Source of the DNA: Kitasatospora albolonga
GTDB taxonomy: Bacteria > Actinomycetota > Actinomycetes > Streptomycetales > Streptomycetaceae
Direction: 5' to 3'
Assembly (NCBI GenBank): GCA_002082585.1
Contig: CP020563.1
Span: 1,916,001 to 1,980,000, forward strand
DNA: 64,000 nucleotides
The position numbers were made by a program, and so were the translations under genes. Of this stretch, positions 1 to 9,098 are shown piece by piece (positions within the stretch are counted from its first letter, which is position 1; the number at the start of each line of letters is the position of its first letter). The notes under the pieces are model-generated. The model was not told where the DNA came from and made no database searches. It saw nothing but the letters and a program-made list of their open reading frames with translations.

Positions 1-2
1 TC

Positions 3-353
3 TGGCGTCCGCAGGGGCGGCGGCTGCACCAGTTCGCGGCGCCGGAGGGGTGGGCGGCGGGGGCCGGGTACTGGAGCGGCGACGGGGTGCTGCACCTCCC
101 GTACGCGAACACGGGGACGCCCTGCGGTGTGGCCCTGCTCGACGCCCCGGCCGACGACGGACCGCTCCCGGGGACCGGCGGTCACGGCGGTGCGGACGGT
201 ATGACGAACGGCGGTACGGACGGCAGTACGGGCGGAACGGAACCGTCCGCCGCGATCGCCCCTCCTGCCGTGTGCAAGCCCGTTCCGCTGGGGCAGGCGC
301 CTCTGCACCGAACGGCCTCACCGGCCGGACACCGCACGGCGTCACCTGGATAA
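3..353 (+). CDS. C-terminal part of an unidentified protein (5' end outside window)
   Basis: The frame is open from the first complete codon of the window and ends at TAA 351-353, so this is the last 116 codons of a gene starting upstream. The first 35 or so residues are rich in Trp, Gly and Arg and look folded (W-x-x-G, GYWSGDG, LPYANTG). The tail is low complexity, rich in Gly, Thr and Ala, and probably disordered. I do not recognise the family. Codon use has the strong G/C third-position bias expected here, which supports coding. The downstream gene is on the same strand 126 bases away. Confidence 0.55.
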   Translation, partial: WRPQGRRLHQFAAPEGWAAGAGYWSGDGVLHLPYANTGTPCGVALLDAPADDGPLPGTGGHGGADGMTNGGTDGSTGGTEPSAAIAPPAVCKPVPLGQAPLHRTASPAGHRTASPG

Positions 354-479
354 ACTCGGTCCCGGCTACGCGGCCGTACCGGCGGGGCGCCGACGGTGAC
401 CGCGTCGGAGGACGGCGGCGGGGCTTGCGAACACGTACGTGCGACACAGGTAAGCGATCACAACGGGGTGACTTCCCAC

Positions 480-662
480 ATGTCTGAAACCCGAACCGAC
501 ACGACCACACCGCGCACGCCGGGGGGCGACGCGGAGGGGGCCGGGACCGGCGGTTCCGGAAAGCACCGAGGGGGTGCGTCGATGGAGAGCACGTCGGCGC
601 AGCCGCACGGCCGCCACCGCAGGCCCGCCCAGTCCGCCCAGGAGGAGTCCAGGGCGGCCTGA
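480..662 (+). CDS. small hydrophilic protein, 60 aa
   Basis: A short frame starting ATG 480 and ending TGA 660-662. The product is polar, with no hydrophobic segment: an acidic, Thr/Gly-rich N-terminal half and a basic HGRHRRP motif near the C terminus. No known domain is visible. The upstream ribosome-binding signal is weak (a GGGG run about 12 bases before the ATG), so the start is uncertain; an internal ATG would give a 26-residue peptide. A strong hairpin follows 20 bases after the stop, which supports a real transcript ending here. It may be a short regulatory or intrinsically disordered protein. Function is unknown. Confidence 0.45.
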   Translation: MSETRTDTTTPRTPGGDAEGAGTGGSGKHRGGASMESTSAQPHGRHRRPAQSAQEESRAA

Positions 663-681
663 GGTGTGAGCAACAGCGGTT

Positions 682-726
682 GAGAGGGGTCCGGTACGGC
701 AGAACCTGCCGTACCGGGCCCCTCTC
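682..726. terminator. strong bidirectional hairpin terminator
   Basis: Two 21-base arms (682-702 and 706-726) pair with a single G-T wobble around a 3-base loop. It sits between the convergent ends of the small plus-strand gene (stop 662) and the minus-strand SDR gene (stop 735). There is no U tract, as is usual in Streptomyces. Confidence 0.85.
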
Positions 727-734
727 ATCGCTCC

Positions 735-1682
735 CTACTCCCTTTTGAGGCCCAGCACTTCGGCCGCCGCGAAGGTCTCGCCGCGCGGCCGGTCCGCGTA
801 GTACGGGGTGATCAGCTCGTCCAGCTCGGCGAAGGTGAACGTCTCCTTCGCCGCATCGAACGTGGCCGCCACCCTGGGCCGTTCGACGATCGCGATCATG
901 CCCCCGTGGACGACGAGCAGCTGCCCGTTGACCCCGGCGGCGGCGGGTGAGGCGAGGTACCCGACGAGCGGGGAGACATGCTCGGGGGCCAGCGCGTCGA
1001 GGGTGCCGTCGGCCGGTTCCTGGAAGCCCGCGAAGACGTCCTCGGTCATCCGGGTCCGGGCGCGCGGGCAGATGGCGTTGGCCGTGACGCCGTACTTGGC
1101 CAGCGCCAGGGCGGTGGAGGTGGTGAGCCCGACGATGCCGCCCTTGGCCGCCGCGTAGTTGGGCTGCCCCGCCGAGCCCGCGAGGAACGCCTCGGACGAG
1201 GTGTTGACGATCCGCCCGTGGACCGGGCCGCCGGTCTCCTTGGAGCGGGCGCGCCAGTGGGCGGCGGCGAAGTGGGTGGTGTTGTAGTGGCCCTTGAGGT
1301 GGACCCGGATCACCGTGTCCCACTCGTCCTCGGTCATGGAGAAGATCATCCGGTCGCGCAGGATGCCCGCGTTGTTGACCAGGATGTCCAGCTTGCCGTA
1401 CGTACGGATCGCCGACTCGACCAGTTCCCGGGCCTGTTCGTGGTCGGCCACGTCTCCGACGTGGGCGGTCGCCCGGCCGCCCGCCGCGCGGATCTCGGCG
1501 GCGACCTCCTCGGCGGGCGCGGCGGACGCCTCGCCCGAGCCGTCGCGGCCCGGCTGTCCGAAGTCGTTGACGACGACGGCCGCGCCGAGCCGGGCCAGTT
1601 CGAGGGCCTCGGCGCGGCCGAGGCCGCGGCCGGCGCCGGTGACGATCGCGGAGAGCCCGTCCAGCGGGCGGGGAAGTGACAT
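735..1682 (-). CDS. SDR-family 3-hydroxyacyl-CoA dehydrogenase-like enzyme
   Basis: A 315-residue short-chain dehydrogenase. The NAD-binding TGAGRGLG lies at 15-22, NNAG at 103-106, and the catalytic Ser (about 162), Tyr176 and Lys180 lie in TSS and YAAAK. The sequence resembles the long SDRs of the human HSD17B4 type and M. tuberculosis Rv3548c, which act on 3-hydroxyacyl-CoA thioesters; the shared ARTRMTE and APE-VSPLV segments are telling. It is the last gene of a three-gene minus-strand set (hydratase, alcohol dehydrogenase, SDR) with 34-48 base gaps, downstream of a KstR-type operator. The inferred role is oxidation of a hydroxyacyl-CoA in sterol or isoprenoid side-chain beta-oxidation. 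The family call is secure; the substrate is inferred. Confidence 0.9.
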   Translation of the reverse strand: MSLPRPLDGLSAIVTGAGRGLGRAEALELARLGAAVVVNDFGQPGRDGSGEASAAPAEEVAAEIRAAGGRATAHVGDVADHEQARELVESAIRTYGKLDILVNNAGILRDRMIFSMTEDEWDTVIRVHLKGHYNTTHFAAAHWRARSKETGGPVHGRIVNTSSEAFLAGSAGQPNYAAAKGGIVGLTTSTALALAKYGVTANAICPRARTRMTEDVFAGFQEPADGTLDALAPEHVSPLVGYLASPAAAGVNGQLLVVHGGMIAIVERPRVAATFDAAKETFTFAELDELITPYYADRPRGETFAAAEVLGLKRE

Positions 1683-1716
1683 CGCGGTCCTCGGCTTCCT
1701 TTCTTGCGGGCGGGGT

Positions 1717-2793
1717 TCAGAGTTCGATGCAGGTACGCAGCGACTCTCCGGTGCGCATCTGGTCCAGGGCGTCGTTGATCTCCTCCAGCCGGACCCGGTG
1801 GGTGATCATCGACTCCAGGTCGATCCGGCCCGCCCGCCAGAGCGCGATGGCCCGTTCGTAGGAGCGCAGCACGTCCCCGCCGCCGTACATCGAGGGCAGG
1901 ATGCGCTTCTCGTCGAAGAACAGCTCGAACATGTTGACCTGGAAGTGGTCGTCCATGGCCCCGGCGCCGACGACGCAGAGGGTGCCGCCGCGCCGGGTGT
2001 GCTCGTAGGCGGTGCGGGCGGTGGCGGACTTGCCGACGACCTCGAAGACGTAGTCGAAGCCCTCGCCGCCGGTGACGCGCTGCTTGGCGTCGGCCAGTCC
2101 GCCGGGGTCGACGGCCTCGGTGGCGCCGAAGCGGAGGGCGGCCTCGCGGCGGGAGGCGACCGGGTCGACGGCGACGATCTGGGCGGCGCCCCGGACCCGG
2201 GCGCCCTGGATCGTGGAGATGCCGACGCCGCCGCAGCCGATGACGGCGACCGACGAACCCGCCTCCACCTGGGCCGTGTTGATGGCCGCGCCGAGGCCGG
2301 TGGTGACCCCGCAGCCGATCAGGGCGGCGATGTCGAACGGTACGTCGTCGGGGATCGGCACCGCGCAGCCCGCGCCGACGACGACCTCCTCGGTGAAGGT
2401 GCCGGTGCCCGCGAAGCCGAAGACATCGCCGCCGGGGCGCTTGAAGTTGGGGGTGCCCGCGTTCATGAAGCCCGCCAGGCAGAGCTGGGTCTGGCCCCGC
2501 CTGCAGGACGGACAGCTCCCGCAGGCGGGCAGCCAGCAGACGAGGACCCGGTCCCCGGCGCTGAGGCCGCTCACCCCGTCACCGACGTCCACGACCTCGC
2601 CCGCGCCCTCGTGGCCGGGGATGAAGGGGGCGGGCTGCGGGAGGATGCCGCTCATCGCGGAAACGTCGGAGTGGCAGAGCCCGGTGGCCCGGATGCGGAG
2701 CCTGACCTTTCCGGGGCCGAACCCCACCGCCTCGACGTCGTCGAGGACCTCCAGTTTCTCCTGGCCTATTTCGTGCAGGACGGCTGCGCGCAT
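1717..2793 (-). CDS. zinc-dependent alcohol dehydrogenase (MDR family)
   Basis: A 358-residue medium-chain dehydrogenase. Catalytic zinc ligands are Cys40 and His61 (GHEGAGE). The structural zinc is bound by four cysteines at about 91, 94, 97 and 105. A Rossmann GCGGVG follows in the second half. It resembles the actinobacterial class III-like or mycobacterial AdhE/AdhD branch that oxidises long-chain or steroid alcohols. It lies between the hydratase and SDR genes in the same orientation, so it is probably co-transcribed from the KstR-type promoter near 3.8 kb. A plausible job is oxidation of the terminal alcohol made by the CYP125-like enzyme at 48.9 kb. Substrate is inferred from context only. 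Confidence 0.9.
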   Translation of the reverse strand: MRAAVLHEIGQEKLEVLDDVEAVGFGPGKVRLRIRATGLCHSDVSAMSGILPQPAPFIPGHEGAGEVVDVGDGVSGLSAGDRVLVCWLPACGSCPSCRRGQTQLCLAGFMNAGTPNFKRPGGDVFGFAGTGTFTEEVVVGAGCAVPIPDDVPFDIAALIGCGVTTGLGAAINTAQVEAGSSVAVIGCGGVGISTIQGARVRGAAQIVAVDPVASRREAALRFGATEAVDPGGLADAKQRVTGGEGFDYVFEVVGKSATARTAYEHTRRGGTLCVVGAGAMDDHFQVNMFELFFDEKRILPSMYGGGDVLRSYERAIALWRAGRIDLESMITHRVRLEEINDALDQMRTGESLRTCIEL

Positions 2794-2841
2794 GGGTGGG
2801 GCTCCCCTCGGATCGGCTGCGAAGAAAGGGTGTTGCCGGGT

Positions 2842-3699
2842 TCAGGAGTGTTCGACGAGCGTGTCGGCGAGGACGGGTGCGTCGTCCCGTTCGGCGGCGG
2901 TGACCGTCACCTGGACGCGGCCGTCCCCGGCCGCCCACATCCGGATACGGAGGGTCTCGCCGGGGAGGACCACTCCGGCGAAACGGGTGCGGCAGGCGGC
3001 GATACGGGACACGTCACCGTCCAGCAGGGTGTCGGTGACGGCCTTCAGGGTCATGCCGTACGTGCACAGCCCGTGCAGGATCGGCCGGTCGAAACCGGCG
3101 AGCTTGGCGAAGGCGGGGTCCGCGTGGAGCGGGTTCCAGTCGCCGGAGAGCCGGTACAGCAGCGCCTGGTCCTCGCGGATCGGGCGCTCGACGGTGCGGT
3201 CCGGCGCCCGGTCGGGCACGGCGAGCCGGTCGGAGGGCCCGCGCTCGCCGCCGAACCCGCCCTCTCCCCGTACGAAGATCTGGGCGTCGTTGGTCCAGAG
3301 CGGCCCCTCGTCGTCGTACGCCTCGGTACGCAGCACGATGACGGCGGCCTTGCCCTTGTCGTACACCGCCGCGACCTTCGAGGTCTGCACGGCCCGGCCG
3401 GTGACGGGGATCGGGCGGTGGACGCGGACGGACTGGCCGCCGTGCAGGACGGCGGCGAGGTCCACGTCGATGCCGTCCGCGCCCATGCCCCCGAAGGCGG
3501 CCGTCCCGGCGCCCGCGACCGTGGCGAAGCTCGGCAGCACCTGGAGCCGGGACTCCAGGGTGTAGCGCAGCTCGTCCGGGTCGGTGGCGGGGATGCCCGC
3601 GCCGAGGCCCAGGTGGTAGAGCTGGACGTCCTTGTGGTTCCAGGCGATCTCGGCTCGGCGGGGGTCGGCGGCGAGGGCCGCTCGGGCATCGATGGGCAT
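2842..3699 (-). CDS. hsd4B: MaoC-family enoyl-CoA hydratase, ChsH3/Hsd4B type
   Basis: A 285-residue double hot-dog hydratase. The start is ATG 3699-3697 behind a good AAGGAG; a longer open frame upstream has no ribosome-binding site and overlaps the operator. The N terminus MPID, the segment DVQLYHLGLGAG (25-36) and the hydratase-2 motif D-x-NPLH (Asp187, His192), followed by RPILHGLCTYG, match M. tuberculosis Rv3538 closely, from memory. That enzyme hydrates enoyl-CoAs during cholesterol side-chain beta-oxidation. It is first gene of the operon and directly follows a perfect KstR operator. I am confident about the family and fairly confident of orthology. Confidence 0.92.
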   Translation of the reverse strand: MPIDARAALAADPRRAEIAWNHKDVQLYHLGLGAGIPATDPDELRYTLESRLQVLPSFATVAGAGTAAFGGMGADGIDVDLAAVLHGGQSVRVHRPIPVTGRAVQTSKVAAVYDKGKAAVIVLRTEAYDDEGPLWTNDAQIFVRGEGGFGGERGPSDRLAVPDRAPDRTVERPIREDQALLYRLSGDWNPLHADPAFAKLAGFDRPILHGLCTYGMTLKAVTDTLLDGDVSRIAACRTRFAGVVLPGETLRIRMWAAGDGRVQVTVTAAERDDAPVLADTLVEHS

Positions 3700-3794
3700 G
3701 GCGAAGCCGCTCCTTGAGGACGGGAGACCTCGGTGCGGCTGTCCGCACCACCGACCGCACCGAGGCCGTGCGGGACCGGCAGGGCGCGACCTTC

Positions 3795-3808
3795 TAGAAC
3801 GCGTTCTA
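3795..3808. promoter_or_regulatory. KstR-type operator upstream of the hydratase operon
   Basis: TAGAACGCGTTCTA, inside a 16-bp perfect palindrome at 3794-3809. It matches the mycobacterial KstR consensus TnnAACnnGTTnnA at every fixed position. It lies 96 bases upstream of the minus-strand hydratase start, and TATAC-like sequence at about 3820-3826 could be its -10 on the minus strand. A kstR orthologue is present at 19.8 kb. Confidence 0.85.
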
Positions 3809-3887
3809 GCCGATGGCCCATGTATAACGCAGCGCCCGGAAGTTGGGAAGACTGCTGACGCCACGTCAGATGCGGTGGTTCAGGCCC

Positions 3888-5393
3888 TCAGACCCGTTCC
3901 TGCGTCTGCGCCTCCTCCTTCGCGGCCGTCACCGGTTCCGCCGCCCGCTCCTCCCGTACGCGGAGTGTCCGGTGGTTCGGCAGCCACGCCAGCATGACGA
4001 TCACCCCGAACAGCAGCACCCCGCACGCCGTACGGAACGCCGACGCGTACCCGGCGGTGACCTCGGCCGGGTCGGCCGAGCCCGCCGTACGGGCGGCGGC
4101 GACCGTGGAGAGCACCGCGAGGCCGAGCGCGCCGCCCATGGTGCGGGAGGTGTTGACCAGCCCGGAGACGAGTCCGGCGTCGGCCGGGGCCGCGCCGGAG
4201 GTGGCGAGGGTGGCCAGCGGGGTGGAGGCGAGCCCGGCCCCGGCCATCATCAGGACCCCGGGCAGGCAGATCGCGGTGAGGTAGGAGCCGTCGACGCCCA
4301 TGGTGGACTGCCAGCCGAACCCGGCGGCGGTGATCAGCACCCCGGCGACGGCCAGGCTCTTGGCCCCCGTACGCACCATGATCCGGGGCGCGGCCTTGGA
4401 GCCGATGACGACGGCGACCGAGGTGGGGAGCAGGGCGAGGCCGGCCTGCAACGGGGTGTAGCCCAGCACGTTCTGGGCGTAGACGGTCATGAAGTACCAC
4501 ATGGAGAAGGTCGCCGACCCCATGAGGAACATCGCCACGTTGGCGGAGGAGACCGCCCGTACGCCGAAGACGCGCAGCGGGATCAGCGGGACCGCCGTCC
4601 GCGCCTCGACCAGGACGAACGCGGCCAGCAGCACCGCTCCGGACACCAGCGGTACGAGGGTGGCGGCGGCCGTCCAGCCCACGGCCTCGGTCTGCACGAT
4701 GCCGTACGCGACGGTGGCGAGGCCCGCGGTGACCAGGACGGCCCCCAGCAGATCGATCCGGCGGCGGTCGCCCGCCCGGCCCTCCTTGATCCACAGGGCG
4801 GCGGCGACCAGGACGAGGGCGCCGATGGGCACGTTGATGAGGAGGACCCAGCGCCAGGAGAAGGCGTCGGTGAGGACCCCGCCGATGAGCCCGCCGGCCG
4901 CGCCGCCGCCCGCGCCGACCGCCATCCAGGTCGCTATCGCCCGGGTCCGGGCGGGCCCCTCGGGCACGGCGGCCGTGAGGATGGTCAGGGTGGCGGGGGC
5001 CAGGACGGCGGCCCCGAGCCCCTGCGCGGCGCGGGCCGCGAGGAGGTGCCAGCCCTCCTGGGCGAGACCGCCCGCGAGGGAGGCGGCGGTGAAGACGCCC
5101 AGCCCGACGAGGAACATCCGTTTACGCCCGTAGATGTCGGCGGCCCGCCCGCCCAGCAGCATGAACCCGGCGAACGCGATCGAGTAGGCGTTGACGACCC
5201 ACTGGAGCGCGCCATGGCTCAGCCCCAGGTCGGCCCGCATGGACGGCAGCGCCACATTGACCACGGACACGTCGAGGACGACGAGGAACTGCCCCGTACA
5301 GGCGGCGAGCACGACGGCCCACGCGCCGGTGGGTATCCGGGAGCGGGAGGTACGGGGGGACGCGGGTGCGGGGACATCTGCCATGCCGGTCAT
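3888..5393 (-). CDS. MFS efflux transporter, 14-TM DHA2 type
   Basis: A 501-residue membrane protein with about 14 hydrophobic segments. The DHA2 signature after helix 1 (LDVSVVNVALPSM) and the loop motif GGRAADIYGRKR are present, as in EmrB/QacA-like proton-driven drug exporters. It starts ATG 5393 with a second in-frame ATG four codons later. It lies 127 bases downstream of the Ltp1-like thiolase on the same strand, so it may belong to that lipid operon or have its own promoter. The C-terminal 25 residues are polar and charged. Substrate cannot be read from sequence. Confidence 0.88.
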   Translation of the reverse strand: MTGMADVPAPASPRTSRSRIPTGAWAVVLAACTGQFLVVLDVSVVNVALPSMRADLGLSHGALQWVVNAYSIAFAGFMLLGGRAADIYGRKRMFLVGLGVFTAASLAGGLAQEGWHLLAARAAQGLGAAVLAPATLTILTAAVPEGPARTRAIATWMAVGAGGGAAGGLIGGVLTDAFSWRWVLLINVPIGALVLVAAALWIKEGRAGDRRRIDLLGAVLVTAGLATVAYGIVQTEAVGWTAAATLVPLVSGAVLLAAFVLVEARTAVPLIPLRVFGVRAVSSANVAMFLMGSATFSMWYFMTVYAQNVLGYTPLQAGLALLPTSVAVVIGSKAAPRIMVRTGAKSLAVAGVLITAAGFGWQSTMGVDGSYLTAICLPGVLMMAGAGLASTPLATLATSGAAPADAGLVSGLVNTSRTMGGALGLAVLSTVAAARTAGSADPAEVTAGYASAFRTACGVLLFGVIVMLAWLPNHRTLRVREERAAEPVTAAKEEAQTQERV

Positions 5394-5520
5394 GCTCGCA
5401 GGTAGTACGTGCCCGGTACATCGGGTATCGGGAGGAGATCCCGGGGCCGGAGCGTCCTAGGCCCGAAGTCCCGGCCCTCGCGGTCCCGGCCCCCGCAGCC
5501 CCGGCCTCCTCCTCCCCCTC

Positions 5521-6717
5521 TCACCGCCGCAGCAGCGTCACCACCGCCGCCCCGCCCAGCCCGATGTTGTGGGCGAGGCCGGTGCGGGCGCCCGGGACCT
5601 GGCGCGGGCCCGCCTCGCCGCGCAGCTGCCAGGTCAGCTCGGCGGCCTGGGCGATCCCGGTCGCGCCCAGCGGGTGCCCCTTGGAGATCAGCCCGCCCGA
5701 CGGGTTCACCACCCACCGCCCGCCGTACGTCGTCGCCCCCGACTCCACGAGCTTGCCGGACTCCCCCTCGCCGCAGAGGCCGAGCGCCTCGTAGGTGAGC
5801 AGCTCGTTGATGGAGAAGCAGTCGTGCAGCTCGATCACGTCGAGGTCGCCGGGGCCGAGGCCGGAGGCGGCGTACACCTGCCGGGCCGCCGCCTTCGACA
5901 TCGGGGCGCCGACCGCGTCGATACAGGTGCCGGAGGCGAAGGAGGCGTCGGTGTCGGTGGTCATGGCCTGGGCGGCGATCTCCACGGCCCGCTCCCCCAG
6001 GTCATGGGCCTCCACGAACCGCTCCGAGACCACGACGGCCGCCGCCGCGCCGTCGGAGGTGGGTGAGCACTGGAGCTTGGTGAGGGGCGCGTGGACGGTA
6101 CGGGCGGCGAGGACCTCCTCCACCGTGTACGGGTCCTGGAACTGGGCGTACGGGTTGTGCGCCGAGTGCCGGTGGTTCTTGGCCCCGACCGCCGCGAGCT
6201 GCGCGGGCGTGGTCCCGTACCGCTCCATGTGCTCGCGGGCCGCGTTGCCGAAGATCTGCGCGGTGGGCGGGGCGTTCACGAAGCCGTGGGCGGCGGCCAT
6301 GATCCCGTAGTGCCGGGCGACGGGCGAGGCCGCGAAGTCGCCCCCGCCGGAGCCGCCGCCCGAGCCGCCCAGCGATCCGCGCGCCATCTTCTCGAAGCCG
6401 ACCGCCAGGACGCAGTCGCTGGTGCCGCCCTGCACGAACTGCCGGGCCAGCATGAGCGCGGTGGAGCCGGTGGCACAGTTGTTGTTGACGTTGTAGACGG
6501 GGACGCCGGTGAGCCCCAGCTCGTAGACGGCCCGCTGTCCGGCGGTGGACGGCTGGAAGCAGTATCCGACGGGGACCTGTTCGACCTGCTCGTACCGCAC
6601 CCCCGCGTCCGCCAGCGCGGCGGTGCCCGCCTCGCGGACCATGTCCCCGTAACTCCAGTCGCGGGTCTCGGGCTTCTCGAACTTCGTCATGCCGACGCCG
6701 ACGATGTACGCCTTCAT
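5521..6717 (-). CDS. ltp1: SCP2-type thiolase / lipid-transfer protein, Ltp1-like
   Basis: A 398-residue thiolase-fold enzyme without an SCP2 sterol-carrier tail. The nucleophile is Cys81 in [10 protein letters not shown]. Other family signatures are [13 protein letters not shown] and the C-terminal [17 protein letters not shown]. It closely resembles mycobacterial Ltp1 (Rv2790c), a non-decarboxylating or aldolase-type SCPx thiolase, including the start [11 protein letters not shown]. It sits 27 bases after the fadE34-like gene on the same strand and shares its KstR-type promoter. Likely it cleaves a 3-oxoacyl-CoA or releases a side-chain unit from a steroid-CoA. A glycine/serine-rich insertion ([10 protein letters not shown]) near residue 140 is unusual. 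Confidence 0.9.
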   Translation of the reverse strand: MKAYIVGVGMTKFEKPETRDWSYGDMVREAGTAALADAGVRYEQVEQVPVGYCFQPSTAGQRAVYELGLTGVPVYNVNNNCATGSTALMLARQFVQGGTSDCVLAVGFEKMARGSLGGSGGGSGGGDFAASPVARHYGIMAAAHGFVNAPPTAQIFGNAAREHMERYGTTPAQLAAVGAKNHRHSAHNPYAQFQDPYTVEEVLAARTVHAPLTKLQCSPTSDGAAAAVVVSERFVEAHDLGERAVEIAAQAMTTDTDASFASGTCIDAVGAPMSKAAARQVYAASGLGPGDLDVIELHDCFSINELLTYEALGLCGEGESGKLVESGATTYGGRWVVNPSGGLISKGHPLGATGIAQAAELTWQLRGEAGPRQVPGARTGLAHNIGLGGAAVVTLLRR

Positions 6718-6744
6718 CCTCCGGCTCCTTCCGTTCGTACGGGC

Positions 6745-9003
6745 TCAGTCCCGGGGCAGGCCGAGCATCCGCTCGGCGACGACGTTCAGCTGGATCTGTG
6801 TGGTGCCGCCCGCGATGGTCAGACAGCGGGACATCAGGAAGCCGTGCAGGGCCCGCTCCCCCGCCTCCGGCTCGTCCACCGCGCCTGCCGGGCCGAGGAG
6901 TTCGAGGGTGAGCTCGGCGACCTTCTGCTGGTGGAGGGTCTGGACGAGTTTGCGGACGGAGGCCCCGGCGCCCGGTTCGAGGCCGGAGACCTGCTGGAGG
7001 GTGGTGCGCAGCCCGATGCAGGCGAGCGCGTGGGCCTCGGCGGCGAGGGCGCCGATCCGGGTACGGGTCGTCTCATCGGTCTCCGCCGAGCGGGCGATCA
7101 GCGCTTCGAGCCCGCCGTCGAAGGCCACCTGGTCGGCCATGTGGACGCGTTCGTTGCCCAGGGTGTTGCGGGCGACGCGCCAGCCGCCGCCGACCTCACC
7201 CACGACGGCGTCGGCGGGGAGGAGCGCGTCGTCGAAGTACACCTCGTTGAAGAGGGCGTCCCCGGTGATCTCCTTCAGCGGGCGGATGCCGATGCCTTCG
7301 GTGTTCTTCATGTCGACCAGGAAGTAGGTGAGCCCCCGGTGCTTGGGGGCGTCCGGGTCGGTGCGGGCCAGCAGGATGCCGTGGTCGGCGGTGCGGGCGG
7401 CGCTCGTCCAGACCTTCTGCCCGGTGATCCGCCAGCCCTCCGCGGTCCGTACGGCACGGGTGCGCAGGGCGGCGAGGTCGGAGCCCGCTTCGGGTTCGGA
7501 GAAGAGCTGGCACCACTGGAGGTCGCCGCGCAGGGTGACGGGGAGATAGCGCTCCCGCTGCGCCTCGGTTCCGTACGCGATGAGGGACGGCACCACCCAG
7601 GTGGCGATGGACAGTTCACTGATCCGGACCCCCTGCTCCCTCGACTCCTGCTGGATCGCCAGCTGTTGTACGGGGCCGGCGCCCAGGCCGTACGGGGGTG
7701 GCAGGTGCGGGGCCGCGTAGCCGGTGGCGGCCAGCGCGCGGCGGGCCTCGCGGGGGGCCAGACCCCGGGCGGCGGCGAGGTGGGGTCGGGCCTCGGCGCG
7801 GTGGCGGGCGGCCTCGGGCGGGAGTTCCAGGGCGAGTTCGCGGCGGGCGCCCGCTGCGGCCAGGCGGGCGGCGCGCAGCCGGTGGGTGTCGGCGGCCCCG
7901 AGGAGCTGGCGGGCGAGGACGGCCCGGCGCAGCTGGAGATGGGCGTCGTGCTCCCAGGTGAAGCCGGTGCCGCCGAGGATCTGGATGGTGTCCTTGGCGC
8001 AGGAGTACGCGGCCTCCGGCGCGGTGGCGGCGGCCAACGCGGCGGTGAGCGACCGCACTTCGGGTTCCTGACCGACCTCGTCGACCGCACGGGCCGCGTC
8101 CCAGGTCAGGGCGCGGGCCTGTTCGAGGCGGACGAGCATGTCGGCGCAGAGGTGCTTGACCGCCTGGAACGCCCCGATGGGACGCCCGAACTGCTCGCGT
8201 ACGCGGGCGTGTTCGACGGCTGTGTCCAGGCTCCGGGCGGCGGTCCCGCAGGCGTCGGCGGCGAGGAGGACGGCGGCCAGGTCGCGGACGAGCGCGGAGT
8301 CGAGGGGCAGGGCGTGGTGCGCCGGTACGTGGACGGCGTCGGCCCGCACCTGTGCCGTGGGCCGGGTCGGGTCGACGCTGCGGTGCGGGCGCACGGCGAG
8401 CCCCTCGGCCCCGACCTCCACCAGGAACCAGCGCTCACCGGTGGCCGTGGCGGCGGGCAGGAGCAGCAGGTCGGCCGCCTCGGCGGAGAGGACGGGCGGG
8501 GCGGTCCCGTCGAGACGGTGGCCGCCGCCCTCGGCGGGGGCGGGGGTGGCGGTGAGGGTGCCGGGGGTGAGGGCGAGGGCGGCGGTACGGGTCCCGGCGG
8601 CGATGGCCCGGAGCAGCTCGCCGACCCCCGGGGCAGCCGCCCGCTCCAGCACCGCGCCCGTCAGCGCCGTCGCGAGGTACGGCCCCGGCAGCGAGCCGTA
8701 CGCCGCCGCCTCCAGGACCACGGCGAGGTCGAGGAGACCGCCGCCCCCGCCCCCGTACTTCTCGGGCAGATGCACCCCCGTCAGCCCCTGCCCGGCGAGC
8801 GCCTCCCAGTGCGCGGGGCGGACCCCGGCGGCGGCCGGGCCCTCCGTGTCGAGGAGCTTGCGCACCTCGGCCGGTGGCACGGCCCGCGCCAGCCATCCCC
8901 GTACGGAGTCCGCCAGCGCACGGTGCTCCTCGGTGATCCCGATGCCGGTGCCGGTGCCCGTACGCGCACCCGTACCCATCCCCGTACTCGTACCGATGCC
9001 CAT
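6745..9003 (-). CDS. fadE34: fused double acyl-CoA dehydrogenase, FadE34-like
   Basis: A 752-residue protein made of two acyl-CoA dehydrogenase units in one chain (roughly 20-390 and 400-752). This is the arrangement known for mycobacterial FadE34 (about 711 residues), which acts on sterol side-chain CoA esters. The second unit has the flavin/acyl signatures (WCQLFSEP, GQKVWTS, LGNERVHMAD) and the terminal IAGGTTQIQ. The first half is more divergent and contains VREQFGRPIGAFQAVKH and ILGGTGFTWEHD. The N-terminal 20 residues are a low-complexity run of G, T, I and M coded by degenerate repeats, so the true start could lie a few codons inside. A KstR operator lies 42 bases upstream; ltp1 follows 27 bases downstream. 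Confidence 0.88.
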   Translation of the reverse strand: MGIGTSTGMGTGARTGTGTGIGITEEHRALADSVRGWLARAVPPAEVRKLLDTEGPAAAGVRPAHWEALAGQGLTGVHLPEKYGGGGGGLLDLAVVLEAAAYGSLPGPYLATALTGAVLERAAAPGVGELLRAIAAGTRTAALALTPGTLTATPAPAEGGGHRLDGTAPPVLSAEAADLLLLPAATATGERWFLVEVGAEGLAVRPHRSVDPTRPTAQVRADAVHVPAHHALPLDSALVRDLAAVLLAADACGTAARSLDTAVEHARVREQFGRPIGAFQAVKHLCADMLVRLEQARALTWDAARAVDEVGQEPEVRSLTAALAAATAPEAAYSCAKDTIQILGGTGFTWEHDAHLQLRRAVLARQLLGAADTHRLRAARLAAAGARRELALELPPEAARHRAEARPHLAAARGLAPREARRALAATGYAAPHLPPPYGLGAGPVQQLAIQQESREQGVRISELSIATWVVPSLIAYGTEAQRERYLPVTLRGDLQWCQLFSEPEAGSDLAALRTRAVRTAEGWRITGQKVWTSAARTADHGILLARTDPDAPKHRGLTYFLVDMKNTEGIGIRPLKEITGDALFNEVYFDDALLPADAVVGEVGGGWRVARNTLGNERVHMADQVAFDGGLEALIARSAETDETTRTRIGALAAEAHALACIGLRTTLQQVSGLEPGAGASVRKLVQTLHQQKVAELTLELLGPAGAVDEPEAGERALHGFLMSRCLTIAGGTTQIQLNVVAERMLGLPRD

Positions 9004-9044
9004 GCGCACCCCGCCGGTCGCAGCCACTGGAACGGGCGCAAGAG

Positions 9045-9058
9045 TAGAACACGTTCCA
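9045..9058. promoter_or_regulatory. KstR-type operator upstream of fadE34-ltp1
   Basis: TAGAACACGTTCCA matches TnnAACnnGTTnnA at every fixed position. It is between the stop of the MFS gene (9099) and the fadE34-like start (9003), both on the minus strand. It gives the lipid operon its own repressible promoter. Confidence 0.82.
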
Positions 9059-9098
9059 CTAGGACGGAAGGCCGAAACCGGCGAGAGCTGACAGCGCG

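Noticed and set aside
1294..3717. A long plus-strand open frame (about 800 codons) opposite the SDR, alcohol dehydrogenase and hydratase genes
   Set aside because: It is an antisense shadow produced by GC-rich third positions: no domain, Gly/Arg/Asp-rich composition, and the minus-strand frames match well-known enzyme families throughout.
5394..5520. Possible terminator or operator between the thiolase and the MFS gene
   Set aside because: C-rich irregular repeats only; no hairpin with convincing arms.
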